Shown: in pieces, positions 46,140-55,263 of the stretch
How the letters are laid out: every line of letters begins with the position of its first letter
How positions within the stretch are numbered: position 1 is the stretch's first letter
Assembly: GCA_947452315.1 (NCBI GenBank)
Contig: CANGCX010000009.1
Location: 1 to 56,488, forward strand
Source: Opitutia bacterium
Lineage (GTDB): Bacteria; Verrucomicrobiota; Verrucomicrobiia; Opitutales; Opitutaceae
DNA length: 56,488 bases
Reading direction: 5' to 3'
Made by a program: the position numbers and the translations under genes
The notes under the pieces: model-generated
What the model was told of the DNA's origin: nothing
What the model saw: the letters and a program-made list of their open reading frames with translations, nothing else
Databases searched by the model: none

Positions 46140-47414
46140 TTACCCGCGAATTTGCCCCGTGCCTTCGACGAGAAATTTGTACGTACAAAGTTCGCGCAGT
46201 CCCATCGGGCCTCGGGCGTGGAGTCGGTCGGTGCTGATGCCAATCTCCGCGCCGTAGCCAAATTCAAAACCATCAGTGAAGCGAGTGCTCGCGTTCCAAT
46301 AAACCGTCGCGCTGTCCACGGCGCCGAGGAAATGGCGCGCAGCGGTTTCATCGGCTGTGATGATCGCGTCGCTGTGTTGGGAACTGTCTCGATTGATCGT
46401 CGCGATGGCGGTTTCGAGAGAATCGACGATGCGGACGGCGATGATGTAATCGAGAAACTCAGCCGTGTAATCGGAGGGGGACGCGGGCGTTGTGGCGATC
46501 TGTGCGCGGCCGAGAATTGCGGTACTCGTGGCGTCGCAGCGGAGCTGGACCTTATGCGCGAGGAGCGCACGGGCGACGGTGGGAAGAAACTTTTCCGCGA
46601 CACTCGCGTGTACGAGGAGTTGTTCGGCGGCGTTGCAGGCGCTGGGTCGGGAGACTTTGGCGTTGAGGGTGATTGCTTCGGCCATGGCTAGGTCGGCGGC
46701 GGCATCGACGTAGATAAAGCACACGCCTTGGAAATGTTTGATAACCGGAATGGTAGAATTTTCCGCGATGAAGCGGATGAGACTCTCGCCGCCGCGGGGA
46801 ATCAGGCAATGCACCAGCGTATCGAGTTTGAGCAGAACGTTGAGTGCGCCACGGTCGGTCGTGGGAATGAGTTGAACGGCCTCAGCTGGGAGGCGAGCGG
46901 CGGTGAGCGCGGCGGTGATGAGGGCTGCGAGGGCGGTGTTGGTGTGGAAACACTCTTTGCCCCCGCGAAGAATGGCGGCATTTCCGGATTTTAGGCAGAG
47001 TACGGCGCAGTCGATCGTGACGTTTGGGCGGGCTTCGTAAATGATGCCGATAACACCGATGGGCACGCGGACTTTACGGATGCGCAGACCGTTGGGGCGC
47101 GTTGTTTCCTCTAGAAGATCTCCGACGGGATCAGGCAGTGCGATGACTTCGCGTACGGATGCGGCGAGTTGCGTGAGGCGGGTCGGCGTGAGTGTGAGGC
47201 GGTCGCGGGCGGCGGCGGAAAGGGCGGTGGCTTCGGGGGAGGCGAGGTCTTGGGCGTTGGCTGCGAGCAGCGCTGGGTGGGCGGCATCGATGAGCGCGGC
47301 GAGTTGAGCTAAGGCATCGTTTTTTGCGGCTGTGGGTGTGGTCGCAAGCACAAGCGACGCAGCGCGGGCGCGTTGGGCGAGGGCGGTGACGAGGCTCGTG
47401 AGATCGACGGACAT
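46140..47414 (-). CDS. proA: Glutamate-5-semialdehyde dehydrogenase
   Basis: Reduces gamma-glutamyl phosphate to glutamate semialdehyde with NADPH in proline synthesis. The 424-residue length is standard. The catalytic cysteine is C260 in NAKVSRPSACNAAEQLL; RVPIGVIGIIYEARPNVT, LKSGNAAILRGGKE, TDRGALNVLLKLD and LIPRGGESLIRFI are family motifs. The C-terminal RFTDGFEFGYGAEIGISTDRLHARGPMGL is intact. The partner gene proB is not in the window. The ATG at 47414 (MSVDLTSLVTALAQRAR) is well placed. Confidence 0.97.
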   Translation of the reverse strand: MSVDLTSLVTALAQRARAASLVLATTPTAAKNDALAQLAALIDAAHPALLAANAQDLASPEATALSAAARDRLTLTPTRLTQLAASVREVIALPDPVGDLLEETTRPNGLRIRKVRVPIGVIGIIYEARPNVTIDCAVLCLKSGNAAILRGGKECFHTNTALAALITAALTAARLPAEAVQLIPTTDRGALNVLLKLDTLVHCLIPRGGESLIRFIAENSTIPVIKHFQGVCFIYVDAAADLAMAEAITLNAKVSRPSACNAAEQLLVHASVAEKFLPTVARALLAHKVQLRCDATSTAILGRAQIATTPASPSDYTAEFLDYIIAVRIVDSLETAIATINRDSSQHSDAIITADETAARHFLGAVDSATVYWNASTRFTDGFEFGYGAEIGISTDRLHARGPMGLRELCTYKFLVEGTGQIRG

Positions 47415-47525
47415 TTTGATAAGACTTTGCCTATCTAGCGTGCGGAAGACACGGAAAAACTGACCGGCCTAGTTTACTTGATTTAGGCTTGGGTGTGACC
47501 CAGCTAGATCGAAGTCTTGGGCTTT

Positions 47526-49163
47526 TTAATCTACCTTCGGAGCCAGCGCAGCCGCAGATGCGGCGGGCGTGTAGGCCGGGCTGCGGAGGATGCGGCCGGC
47601 GCGGAGATCGTGGTAGCCGGTTTCATCTAAGCTCACGCGGCCGTTTACGATCACGTACGGGATGCCGATGGGATATTGGTGCGGGCGTTCGAACGTGCTT
47701 TGCGCGGCGACGGTCGCGGGGTCGAATAACGCGAGATCGGCATAGCAACCGATCTCGAGACGGCCGCGATCGGTGAGTCCGAGGCGACGGGCGGGTTGGC
47801 CGGTCATTTTGTAAAGGGCTTGGGTGAGGGTGAGGGTTTTGCGTTCGCGTACATATTCGCCAAGGACGCGGGGAAACGTGCCATAGGCGCGCGGGTGCGG
47901 GTGGTCCTTGCCGGGCTGGCTGAGGCGTCCATCGGAGGCGATCATCGTTTGCGGGTGGCGCATGATACGTTCGACATCCTCTTCGGCCAGGACGTGGTAG
48001 ATGCAGGAGGCGCCGCCGTGGAGTTCGCCTTGGATGACGAGGTCTACACCGGTCGCGACATTTGGCGTGCGGTCTTCAGCGAGGGCCCAGTCGTGCATGG
48101 TTTTACCGTCGAGTGACGGTTTCCAAGAGAAGTGGCTAAACTGGATGCGGCTGAGATCGCCACCACCGCGGTCGTTGAGCAGGTTGAACGCGATTTCTTT
48201 TTCGATCTGCGCTCGTTGAGCAGAATCTTTGAGTCGTTGGGCGAAATGTCCGGAGAGTCCCGCGGCGTCGCCGGCTACAGCCCAAGAGGGGATGAGCACG
48301 CGCAGGCTCGTAGAGGTGGCGGTGTACGGGTATTGGTCGATCATCACATCGAGGCCGCGGGCGCGGGCGGCGTCGACGAGGGCGAGACTTTTTTCGCTAG
48401 CCCCCCACATTTGTTTACCGACCGCTTTGTGGTGGGTGAGGATGACGGGGATGCGGGCGGTTTCACCAATTTTAATTGCTTCAGTGACGCCGTCGATGAG
48501 ACCGAGGCCCTCGGCGCGGAGGTGGGACGTGTAAATGCCGCCGTGCCTAGCGGCGACTTGGGCAAGGGCGACTATTTCCTCGAAGGTAGAAAAGGTGCCC
48601 GGAAGATAAAGTAGGCCAGTGGAAAGGCCAAAGGCACCGTCGGTCATACCGGTGGCGACCAAAGTTTGCATGGCGGCGAGTTCGTCGGCGGTGGGCGCGC
48701 GATTTTCCATACCCATGACTTGAGCGCGTATGGAATTGTGGCCGATAAGGTAAGCTGCGTTGGGTCCGAAGCCTTGGGTTTCGAGTTTAGCGGTTAGGGC
48801 TTTAAGGTCGACCGGGCCACCGCCGTCAGGATTGCCTAGAAGTAGTGTGACGCCTTGGCGAAGGGCACTTTGGGCGGCGCGATCTTCGGGGAGAGGTTCG
48901 ATGTGAGCGTGTAGGTCGATGAAGCCGGGGCTGACGACGAGGCTGGTGGCATCTATCGTCCGCTTGGCGGAACCGGTAAGGTGCGGTGCGATGGCAACGA
49001 TGCGGTCGCCGGTAATGCCGACGTCGGCTAAGACGAGCGGAGCGTCGGCTGAGGCGCCACTGAATATGCGACCGTTTTTTATCAGAAGGTCAAAATCGGC
49101 GCGAGCAGTGAGAGCCGAAATAAGCAGAGCGACGGCGGTAAAAAGAGCGGTGGGCGTATTCAT
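47526..49163 (-). CDS. Secreted D-aminoacylase-like amidohydrolase
   Basis: A 545-residue member of the amidohydrolase superfamily, closest to N-acyl-D-amino-acid deacylases. A signal peptide (FTAVALLISALTARA, cut near residue 22) sends it to the periplasm. The first metal motif is PGFIDLHAHIEP; ALRQGVTLLLGNPDGGG and GAFGLSTGLLYLPGTFSTFEEIVALA are typical of D-aminoacylases, as is IYTSHLRAEGLGLIDGVTEAI, with a possible metal histidine. H-H in VILTHHKAVG and the D in MIASDGRL complete the likely metal site. The C-terminal part (GRLEIGCYADLALFDPATV) is the usual beta domain. It may release D-amino acids from peptides or peptidoglycan; the exact substrate is not known. Confidence 0.87.
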   Translation of the reverse strand: MNTPTALFTAVALLISALTARADFDLLIKNGRIFSGASADAPLVLADVGITGDRIVAIAPHLTGSAKRTIDATSLVVSPGFIDLHAHIEPLPEDRAAQSALRQGVTLLLGNPDGGGPVDLKALTAKLETQGFGPNAAYLIGHNSIRAQVMGMENRAPTADELAAMQTLVATGMTDGAFGLSTGLLYLPGTFSTFEEIVALAQVAARHGGIYTSHLRAEGLGLIDGVTEAIKIGETARIPVILTHHKAVGKQMWGASEKSLALVDAARARGLDVMIDQYPYTATSTSLRVLIPSWAVAGDAAGLSGHFAQRLKDSAQRAQIEKEIAFNLLNDRGGGDLSRIQFSHFSWKPSLDGKTMHDWALAEDRTPNVATGVDLVIQGELHGGASCIYHVLAEEDVERIMRHPQTMIASDGRLSQPGKDHPHPRAYGTFPRVLGEYVRERKTLTLTQALYKMTGQPARRLGLTDRGRLEIGCYADLALFDPATVAAQSTFERPHQYPIGIPYVIVNGRVSLDETGYHDLRAGRILRSPAYTPAASAAALAPKVD

Positions 49164-49276
49164 CGTTTGGGGTGGAGATGGGTAACAAAAAAAGGGGGTC
49201 TACCTATGTCGTGCCATCTCGCTCGGATCGAGCAGCAAAATCTTTCTGCACGGCTCTTTTAGCATGGAGTGTTAAT

Positions 49277-49313
49277 GAAAACGCCGCGTTTCCGAACAGG
49301 GAAAACGCGGCGT
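49277..49313 (-). terminator. Probable terminator of the PfkB kinase gene
   Basis: On the - strand the kinase stop at 49332 is followed by a stem of at least 10 bp (49304-49313 with 49281-49290) and a short T-rich run (TTTTCATT at the base of the stem). It is of moderate strength. Confidence 0.65.
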
Positions 49314-49331
49314 GGATTAAAGCGTTAGGCT

Positions 49332-50333
49332 TTATTTTGTCCCGAGGGCGGTGGCACGGGCGCGGACGGCGGGCCAATGAGATTCGGGGATGGCGGGGCC
49401 TATATGCTGGACGCATTCGGCGCCGAGCACCGAACCGAGGGCACCTGCGGCGGCGAGGTTCCAGCCTCTCAGGTAACCATATAGAAAACCGGCGGCCCAG
49501 GAATCGCCGGCACCAGTCGTGTCGATAGCTTGGGCAACGCGGACTGGCTCAATGCGATGGAGCTCAGAACCGCGGGCAATCCACGCACCGTCTTTACCCA
49601 TTTTCACGGCGGCGATGCCGCCATGACTGGCGAGGCGGCGCGCGAGTTCGTCGTAGGCGCTAGTCTTGGTTTCGTAGAGGGCATGGATCTCGTCTTCGTT
49701 GGCAAAGACGACGTGAACGCCCGCGTCGATTTGGCGTTTGATCCAGTCGCGGGCGACGTTGACGACTTCGAATGACGCGAGATCGATGCTGATTGTGCAA
49801 CCGGCGGCGCGGGCGGAATCGACGACGGCAGTCGCAAGGGCGGGGTTAAACATCAGGTAGCCTTCAATGTGGGCGTGGCGGCTATCGGCGAAATCGGCGG
49901 GGCTGATTTCTTCGGGTGCAAGGGTCATCGCGGCGCCGAGGCAGGTGCGCATGGTGCGCTGGCTGTCGGGGGTAATTAGGGAGAGGCAGCGGGCGTTAGG
50001 GAGAGGGGCGCGTTTGAAACGGGAACCTTCAACGCCGTGGTCCAGCATGTTTTGGTGGTAGGTGTCGGCGGTCTCGTCAGAGCCGATCTTGCCGAGGTAG
50101 CGGGTGCGCAAGCCGAGGCGGGCAGCGGCGACGGTAGTGTTGGCAGCCGAGCCTCCGGGGGCGCGGACGGGGCTGGCGTGAAGTTGGGTGACGAGGCGTT
50201 GCATCTCGTCGGCGTCTACGAGAACCATGCCGCCTTTTTCCCCTCGGACGTGTTGGGCGAGAAAGTCGTCGGAGACGCGGGCGAGCAAATCCATGATGGG
50301 GTTACCGGCGCCGATGAGATCGTAAGAGTGCAT
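49332..50333 (-). CDS. PfkB-family sugar/nucleoside kinase (adenosine kinase-like)
   Basis: A ribokinase-superfamily kinase. The ATG at 50333 (MHSYDLIGAGNPIMDLLARV) gives 333 residues; an open frame from 50396 adds 21 hydrophobic residues without likeness. PfkB signature 1 is in APGGSAANTTVAAARLG and signature 2 in IDTTGAGDSWAAGFLYGYL, with the catalytic aspartate in GAGD. The start and the LGAAMTLAPEEI, HIEGYLMF and FANEDEIHALYE segments look like bacterial adenosine kinase-type members, but fructokinase or ribokinase activity is possible. The gene is 59 bases upstream-side of the small protein gene and ends at a hairpin. Confidence 0.88.
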   Translation of the reverse strand: MHSYDLIGAGNPIMDLLARVSDDFLAQHVRGEKGGMVLVDADEMQRLVTQLHASPVRAPGGSAANTTVAAARLGLRTRYLGKIGSDETADTYHQNMLDHGVEGSRFKRAPLPNARCLSLITPDSQRTMRTCLGAAMTLAPEEISPADFADSRHAHIEGYLMFNPALATAVVDSARAAGCTISIDLASFEVVNVARDWIKRQIDAGVHVVFANEDEIHALYETKTSAYDELARRLASHGGIAAVKMGKDGAWIARGSELHRIEPVRVAQAIDTTGAGDSWAAGFLYGYLRGWNLAAAGALGSVLGAECVQHIGPAIPESHWPAVRARATALGTK

Positions 50334-50392
50334 TTTTATTAAGATGAAGCTTAAGCGTTGATTTTTAAAAAGTAGAAAAACGGGAAGTCGAC

Positions 50393-50776
50393 TCAAGCAG
50401 AGACGATGAGGTTGGTGACCAAAATGGGCTCGTCGTCGATTTCTATGATCAAGGAGTAATCGCCAGGTTGGGGGAAAGTGAGGTTGCGGATCTCGTTGAT
50501 CAGATTGATGCGGTCAAGGGGGCTGTTGGCTTCGAAGGGACGCTCAATGAGGGGTTGGACTTGGGTAGAGTCGAGGCCCATGGAGATGCGCATCTTGTGC
50601 TGGCCAGGTGAGCAATCGGTGAGCGTCATGAACCACACCATGAACGGGTGAGTGACGGGAAAGTGGTGGGCCTTGATGTTGGAGAAGACGCCTAAAATGG
50701 TGTGTTTGCCAGAGCCGGGGTCGAGATGGACGCCGTCGCAGGTGAGCCAACATAGCAGCTGAGGCTTGGATTGCAT
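50393..50776 (-). CDS. Small conserved protein (DUF6941-like)
   Basis: A 127-residue protein. The ATG at 50776 (MQSKPQLLCWLTCDGVHLDP) is preferred over an upstream start at 50812. The order CDGV, then GKHTILGVFSNI, then VTHPFMVWFMTLTDCSPGQHKMRI, then RNLTFPQPGDYSLIIEIDDEPI, predicts a beta-sandwich and matches my memory of the uncharacterised DUF6941 family. No signal peptide or membrane span is seen. It precedes the kinase gene by 59 bases on the same strand and is divergent from the small membrane protein gene (80 bases between the starts). Confidence 0.7.
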   Translation of the reverse strand: MQSKPQLLCWLTCDGVHLDPGSGKHTILGVFSNIKAHHFPVTHPFMVWFMTLTDCSPGQHKMRISMGLDSTQVQPLIERPFEANSPLDRINLINEIRNLTFPQPGDYSLIIEIDDEPILVTNLIVSA

Positions 50777-50856
50777 GGGCCGGAGTTGGGCGGCGGTGGC
50801 GGGACGGGGCAAATCATTTTGCTGGCGGTGTCGGGCGGGGTCGGTGAGTAACAGTC

Positions 50857-51063
50857 ATGGTTTTTGCGCTGCAAAAAATCTCGCCGACGGTGGTGGAGTC
50901 GCTGGCGGATTATCCGCCTTGGTTGGTGGTGGCGTGCGCGACGATCGTGGCGGCGGTTTTGATCTGGTTTTTGGTTAAGGCGCTCAAGTGGGCGCTTTGG
51001 GTGCTATTGATCGTAGTTTTGGTGGCTGGCGCGGCTACGGCGGTAAAGTTATGGCTAGGATAA
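50857..51063 (+). CDS. Tiny hydrophobic membrane protein
   Basis: A 68-residue protein with two hydrophobic segments, about 22-41 (WLVVACATIVAAVLIWFLV) and 47-66 (WALWVLLIVVLVAGAATAV), separated by a short basic turn (KALK), so it is probably a membrane hairpin. No family is recognised. The gene stands 58 bases upstream of pyrG on the same strand. The clear two-span pattern in a frame free of stops argues for a real gene, but at this length the proof is limited. Confidence 0.6.
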   Translation: MVFALQKISPTVVESLADYPPWLVVACATIVAAVLIWFLVKALKWALWVLLIVVLVAGAATAVKLWLG

Positions 51064-51112
51064 TGCCCGGCGGGAGAGCTTTTGCTTGCGCGCAGTGGAT
51101 GCGGGCGTTTAA

Positions 51113-52786
<1,674 letters not shown>

Positions 52787-52790
52787 TCCC

Positions 52791-53585
52791 GTGCTCTACG
52801 ATCCCTCGAAGTTGTTGATCATCGCAGGGCCGTGCTCGCTCGAAAATGAGGGCGTGTGCCGTGCCGTCGCCGAGTCGCTCGTTCGTATCAATCGCGAGCT
52901 GCCCTCGCTCAAAATTATTTTCAAGGGCTCCTTCGATAAAGCCAACCGCACCTCGCTTGGCGGCGCACGTGGCACAGGTATCGATGAGGGTTTAAAACTC
53001 CTCGCCTTGATTAAGCGCGACTATGGGTTCCCTGTTTTGACTGATATCCACGAGAGCGCGCAGGTCGCGCAAGTCGCCGCAGTGTGCGACGTCGTGCAGA
53101 TCCCAGCGTTTTTGTGCCGTCAGACGGATTTATTGCTCGCTGCGGCCGCGACGGGGCGGACGGTCAACGTCAAGAAAGGTCAATTTCTCTCGCCGCAGGA
53201 AATGGTTCACGTCACTGGAAAACTCCGCGAAGGTGCCGCCAAAGAAATCTGGCAGACCGAGCGCGGCACGACCTTTGGTTATCAAAACCTCGTCGTGGAT
53301 ATGCGTTCGTTTTCCATCATGCGGCAAAACGGTTATCCTACCGTCTTTGACGCCACGCACGCGGTGCAACTCCCTGGCGCCGGCGGTGGCAAGAGCAGTG
53401 GCCAACGCGAATTCGTCGCGCCCCTCGCCAAGGCCGCGCTCGCCGCGGGCGCGGACGGACTATTTATTGAGACGCATCCCGATCCGGCCAACGCGATCAG
53501 CGATGGTCCCAATATGATCGCCCTCGTCGATTTACCCAAGCTCCTCGCGCAGTGTCTGGCCGTGTGGCAGACCGTGCGGACCTAA
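52791..53585 (+). CDS. kdsA: 3-deoxy-D-manno-octulosonate 8-phosphate synthase
   Basis: Condenses arabinose 5-phosphate with phosphoenolpyruvate to KDO 8-phosphate for the LPS inner core. The start is GTG at 52791, four bases after pyrG, giving 264 residues; an in-frame upstream start lies inside pyrG and is rejected. The protein has C15 ([11 protein letters not shown]), H190 ([10 protein letters not shown]), E227 (FIETHPDP) and D238 (AISDGPNM), the four metal ligands of the metal-dependent class II enzymes such as that of Aquifex; E. coli-type class I enzymes have Asn at the first place. [12 protein letters not shown] and [11 protein letters not shown] are typical. pyrG-kdsA is a common pairing. 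Confidence 0.96.
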   Translation: MLYDPSKLLIIAGPCSLENEGVCRAVAESLVRINRELPSLKIIFKGSFDKANRTSLGGARGTGIDEGLKLLALIKRDYGFPVLTDIHESAQVAQVAAVCDVVQIPAFLCRQTDLLLAAAATGRTVNVKKGQFLSPQEMVHVTGKLREGAAKEIWQTERGTTFGYQNLVVDMRSFSIMRQNGYPTVFDATHAVQLPGAGGGKSSGQREFVAPLAKAALAAGADGLFIETHPDPANAISDGPNMIALVDLPKLLAQCLAVWQTVRT

Positions 53586-53663
53586 AAGCAAGTCCGCGCA
53601 CCCGTGCGCACTCCCTTGACCAAGTGCGGAGCGACGCCACACTTGGCGGCAATTTAATCCCTG

Positions 53664-54131
53664 ATGGCTACCTTTATTATCGACGTTCCCGTGCCCTCCA
53701 TGGGCGCGACCGTGAGCGAACTTATCGTCGTATCCCTCAAAACCAAACCCGGCGAGCGTGTGGCCAAAGGTCAGAAGATCGCGGAATTGGAGAGCGATAA
53801 ATCCATCTTCGAATACGAGGCGCCAGCCGATGGTACAGTGCTCGCGCTGCCTGTAAAACCGGGCGAAGTGCTGCAATCGGGCGCGCTGTTTCTCAAATTA
53901 GAAACCGAGGATGCTAGTCTGCGTCACCTCGAGTCCAAGGCCGGTGCTGCGGTCGCTGCGCCGACGGCAGCTAAATCTGCGGCTGCGCTCATTTGGACGC
54001 CACGCGCCACCAAACTAGCCCAAGAAGCCGGACTGGATCCAGCGACGCTTACTGATATCGAGGCGACAGGCCCTGGTGGTCGCGTCTCTGGTGACGATGT
54101 CGCCCGCTTGTTGGCGCGGCGTCAGGCCTGA
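53664..54131 (+). CDS. Stand-alone lipoyl domain plus E3-binding domain protein
   Basis: A 155-residue protein made only of the two N-terminal domains of 2-oxoacid dehydrogenase E2 proteins. Residues about 1-80 are a lipoyl domain with the acceptor lysine K46 in ELESDKSIFEYEAPADGTV; the DKS context points to lipoate, since biotin domains have AMKM. After an Ala-rich linker (about 85-108) comes a peripheral subunit-binding domain (about 110-151, TPRATKLAQEAGLDPATLTD with GPGGRVSGDDVARLL), which in E2 binds E1 or E3. The catalytic acyltransferase domain is absent, and the frame stops cleanly at TGA. It lies 24 bases before fabH. It could be a swinging-arm subunit used with an acyltransferase encoded elsewhere; that is inference. 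Confidence 0.9.
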   Translation: MATFIIDVPVPSMGATVSELIVVSLKTKPGERVAKGQKIAELESDKSIFEYEAPADGTVLALPVKPGEVLQSGALFLKLETEDASLRHLESKAGAAVAAPTAAKSAAALIWTPRATKLAQEAGLDPATLTDIEATGPGGRVSGDDVARLLARRQA

Positions 54132-54155
54132 TTTTTAGCTTAAAATTTTCCTCGA

Positions 54156-55151
54156 TTGAACTCTCAAGTAACGGTCTGCATCGCCGGCGTCGGACACGCG
54201 GCTCCTGCCAAAATCCGCGCCAATAGTGAAATCCTGAAAGCCTTCCCGGATCGCACCGAGGAAGAAATCGTCCGGCTTACCGGAATCCGCGAGCGCCGCT
54301 ACGCCGCCGATGATGAAAGTGCGACCGACCTAGGCGTGATTGCGGTGCAAAACGCGCTCACTCAAGCTGGCATGAAGGCCGAACAAATCGATGGCATCAT
54401 CATGGCCACGCTCATTCCCGACCAACCTGTGCCGGCTATGGCGAGTGATCTCGCGCGGAGGTTGGGGATTCCACGCGTCTTGGCGTTTGATCTGAACGCC
54501 GCGTGCTCGGGTTGGTTGTATGCGCTCGAAGTTGGGCGTTCGTTTATCATTTCAGGCACTGCCAAGAACGTGATCGTGGTGACCGCAGAGTTGCTGTCGC
54601 GCATCACCAATCCGCAGGATCACGAGACAGCCTTTCTTTTTGGCGACGGCGCCGGTGCGGCGATTTTGACCGCGGGTGCGGGCGGTCATCGTCTGCATCG
54701 CATGGGTTTGGGCGGCGACGCCGAGCAATTTGATGCGATCCAGCGTAAGGGCGGGGGTGCGCGTATGCCGTGGCCCCTAGCGGCCGATGGACACGCGGAG
54801 CATTTTTACCTACAGATGAATGGCACTTCGGTGTTTAAGCACGCGGTGGTGGGTTTTGCGGAGCAGATCGAACAGACGCTCGCGCGGGAAAATCTAAAGC
54901 CCGAGGACATCGCCTGGGTCGTGCCGCATCAGGCCAATGAACGTATCTTGAAAGCCGTGAGCAAGCGCGTGGGGATTCCTTACGATAAATTCGTGATGAC
55001 GATTTCGAAGTACGGTAACACGAGTGCGGCTAGCGTCTCAATGGCGCTGGGCTGGGCGGCCGAAGAAGGGATTTTCACCGAGGGTGATAGAATTATTTTT
55101 TGTAGCGTTGGTGCTGGGCTGACGTTTGCGGGCGGTTTGTTGGAGTGGTGA
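54156..55151 (+). CDS. fabH: 3-oxoacyl-ACP synthase III (FabH type)
   Basis: Starts fatty acid synthesis by condensing an acyl-CoA with malonyl-ACP. The 331-residue thiolase-fold protein has the triad C117 (LNAACSGW), H258 (VPHQAN) and N288 (YGNTSAAS). The start is TTG at 54156; no ATG or GTG lies before the conserved VTVCIAGVGHAAP. The choice of starter acyl-CoA cannot be read from the sequence. Placed 24 bases after the lipoyl/E3-binding protein gene, it may use acyl-CoA made by a 2-oxoacid dehydrogenase, which would favour branched-chain starters; this is inference. A related role in secondary metabolism is less likely. Confidence 0.94.
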   Translation: MNSQVTVCIAGVGHAAPAKIRANSEILKAFPDRTEEEIVRLTGIRERRYAADDESATDLGVIAVQNALTQAGMKAEQIDGIIMATLIPDQPVPAMASDLARRLGIPRVLAFDLNAACSGWLYALEVGRSFIISGTAKNVIVVTAELLSRITNPQDHETAFLFGDGAGAAILTAGAGGHRLHRMGLGGDAEQFDAIQRKGGGARMPWPLAADGHAEHFYLQMNGTSVFKHAVVGFAEQIEQTLARENLKPEDIAWVVPHQANERILKAVSKRVGIPYDKFVMTISKYGNTSAASVSMALGWAAEEGIFTEGDRIIFCSVGAGLTFAGGLLEW

Positions 55152-55204
55152 GCTAGCCTTTTACCAGCGCTGGCTGGCTCGTTCTAAGTGGTGTAGACAG
55201 GCGT

Positions 55205-55233
55205 AAAAAAGGCCGCCGGAAGATCCGGCGGCC
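55205..55233 (-). terminator. Terminator of the M14-like gene
   Basis: GGCCGCCGGA (55211-55220) and TCCGGCGGCC (55224-55233) form a perfect 10-bp stem. Read on the - strand it is followed by TTTTTT (55205-55210), so it ends the M14-like gene; it may also stop fabH transcripts from the other side less well. Confidence 0.92.
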
Positions 55234-55263
55234 TCGATTCAAAAGGTGGTTACCTTTGAGCGA

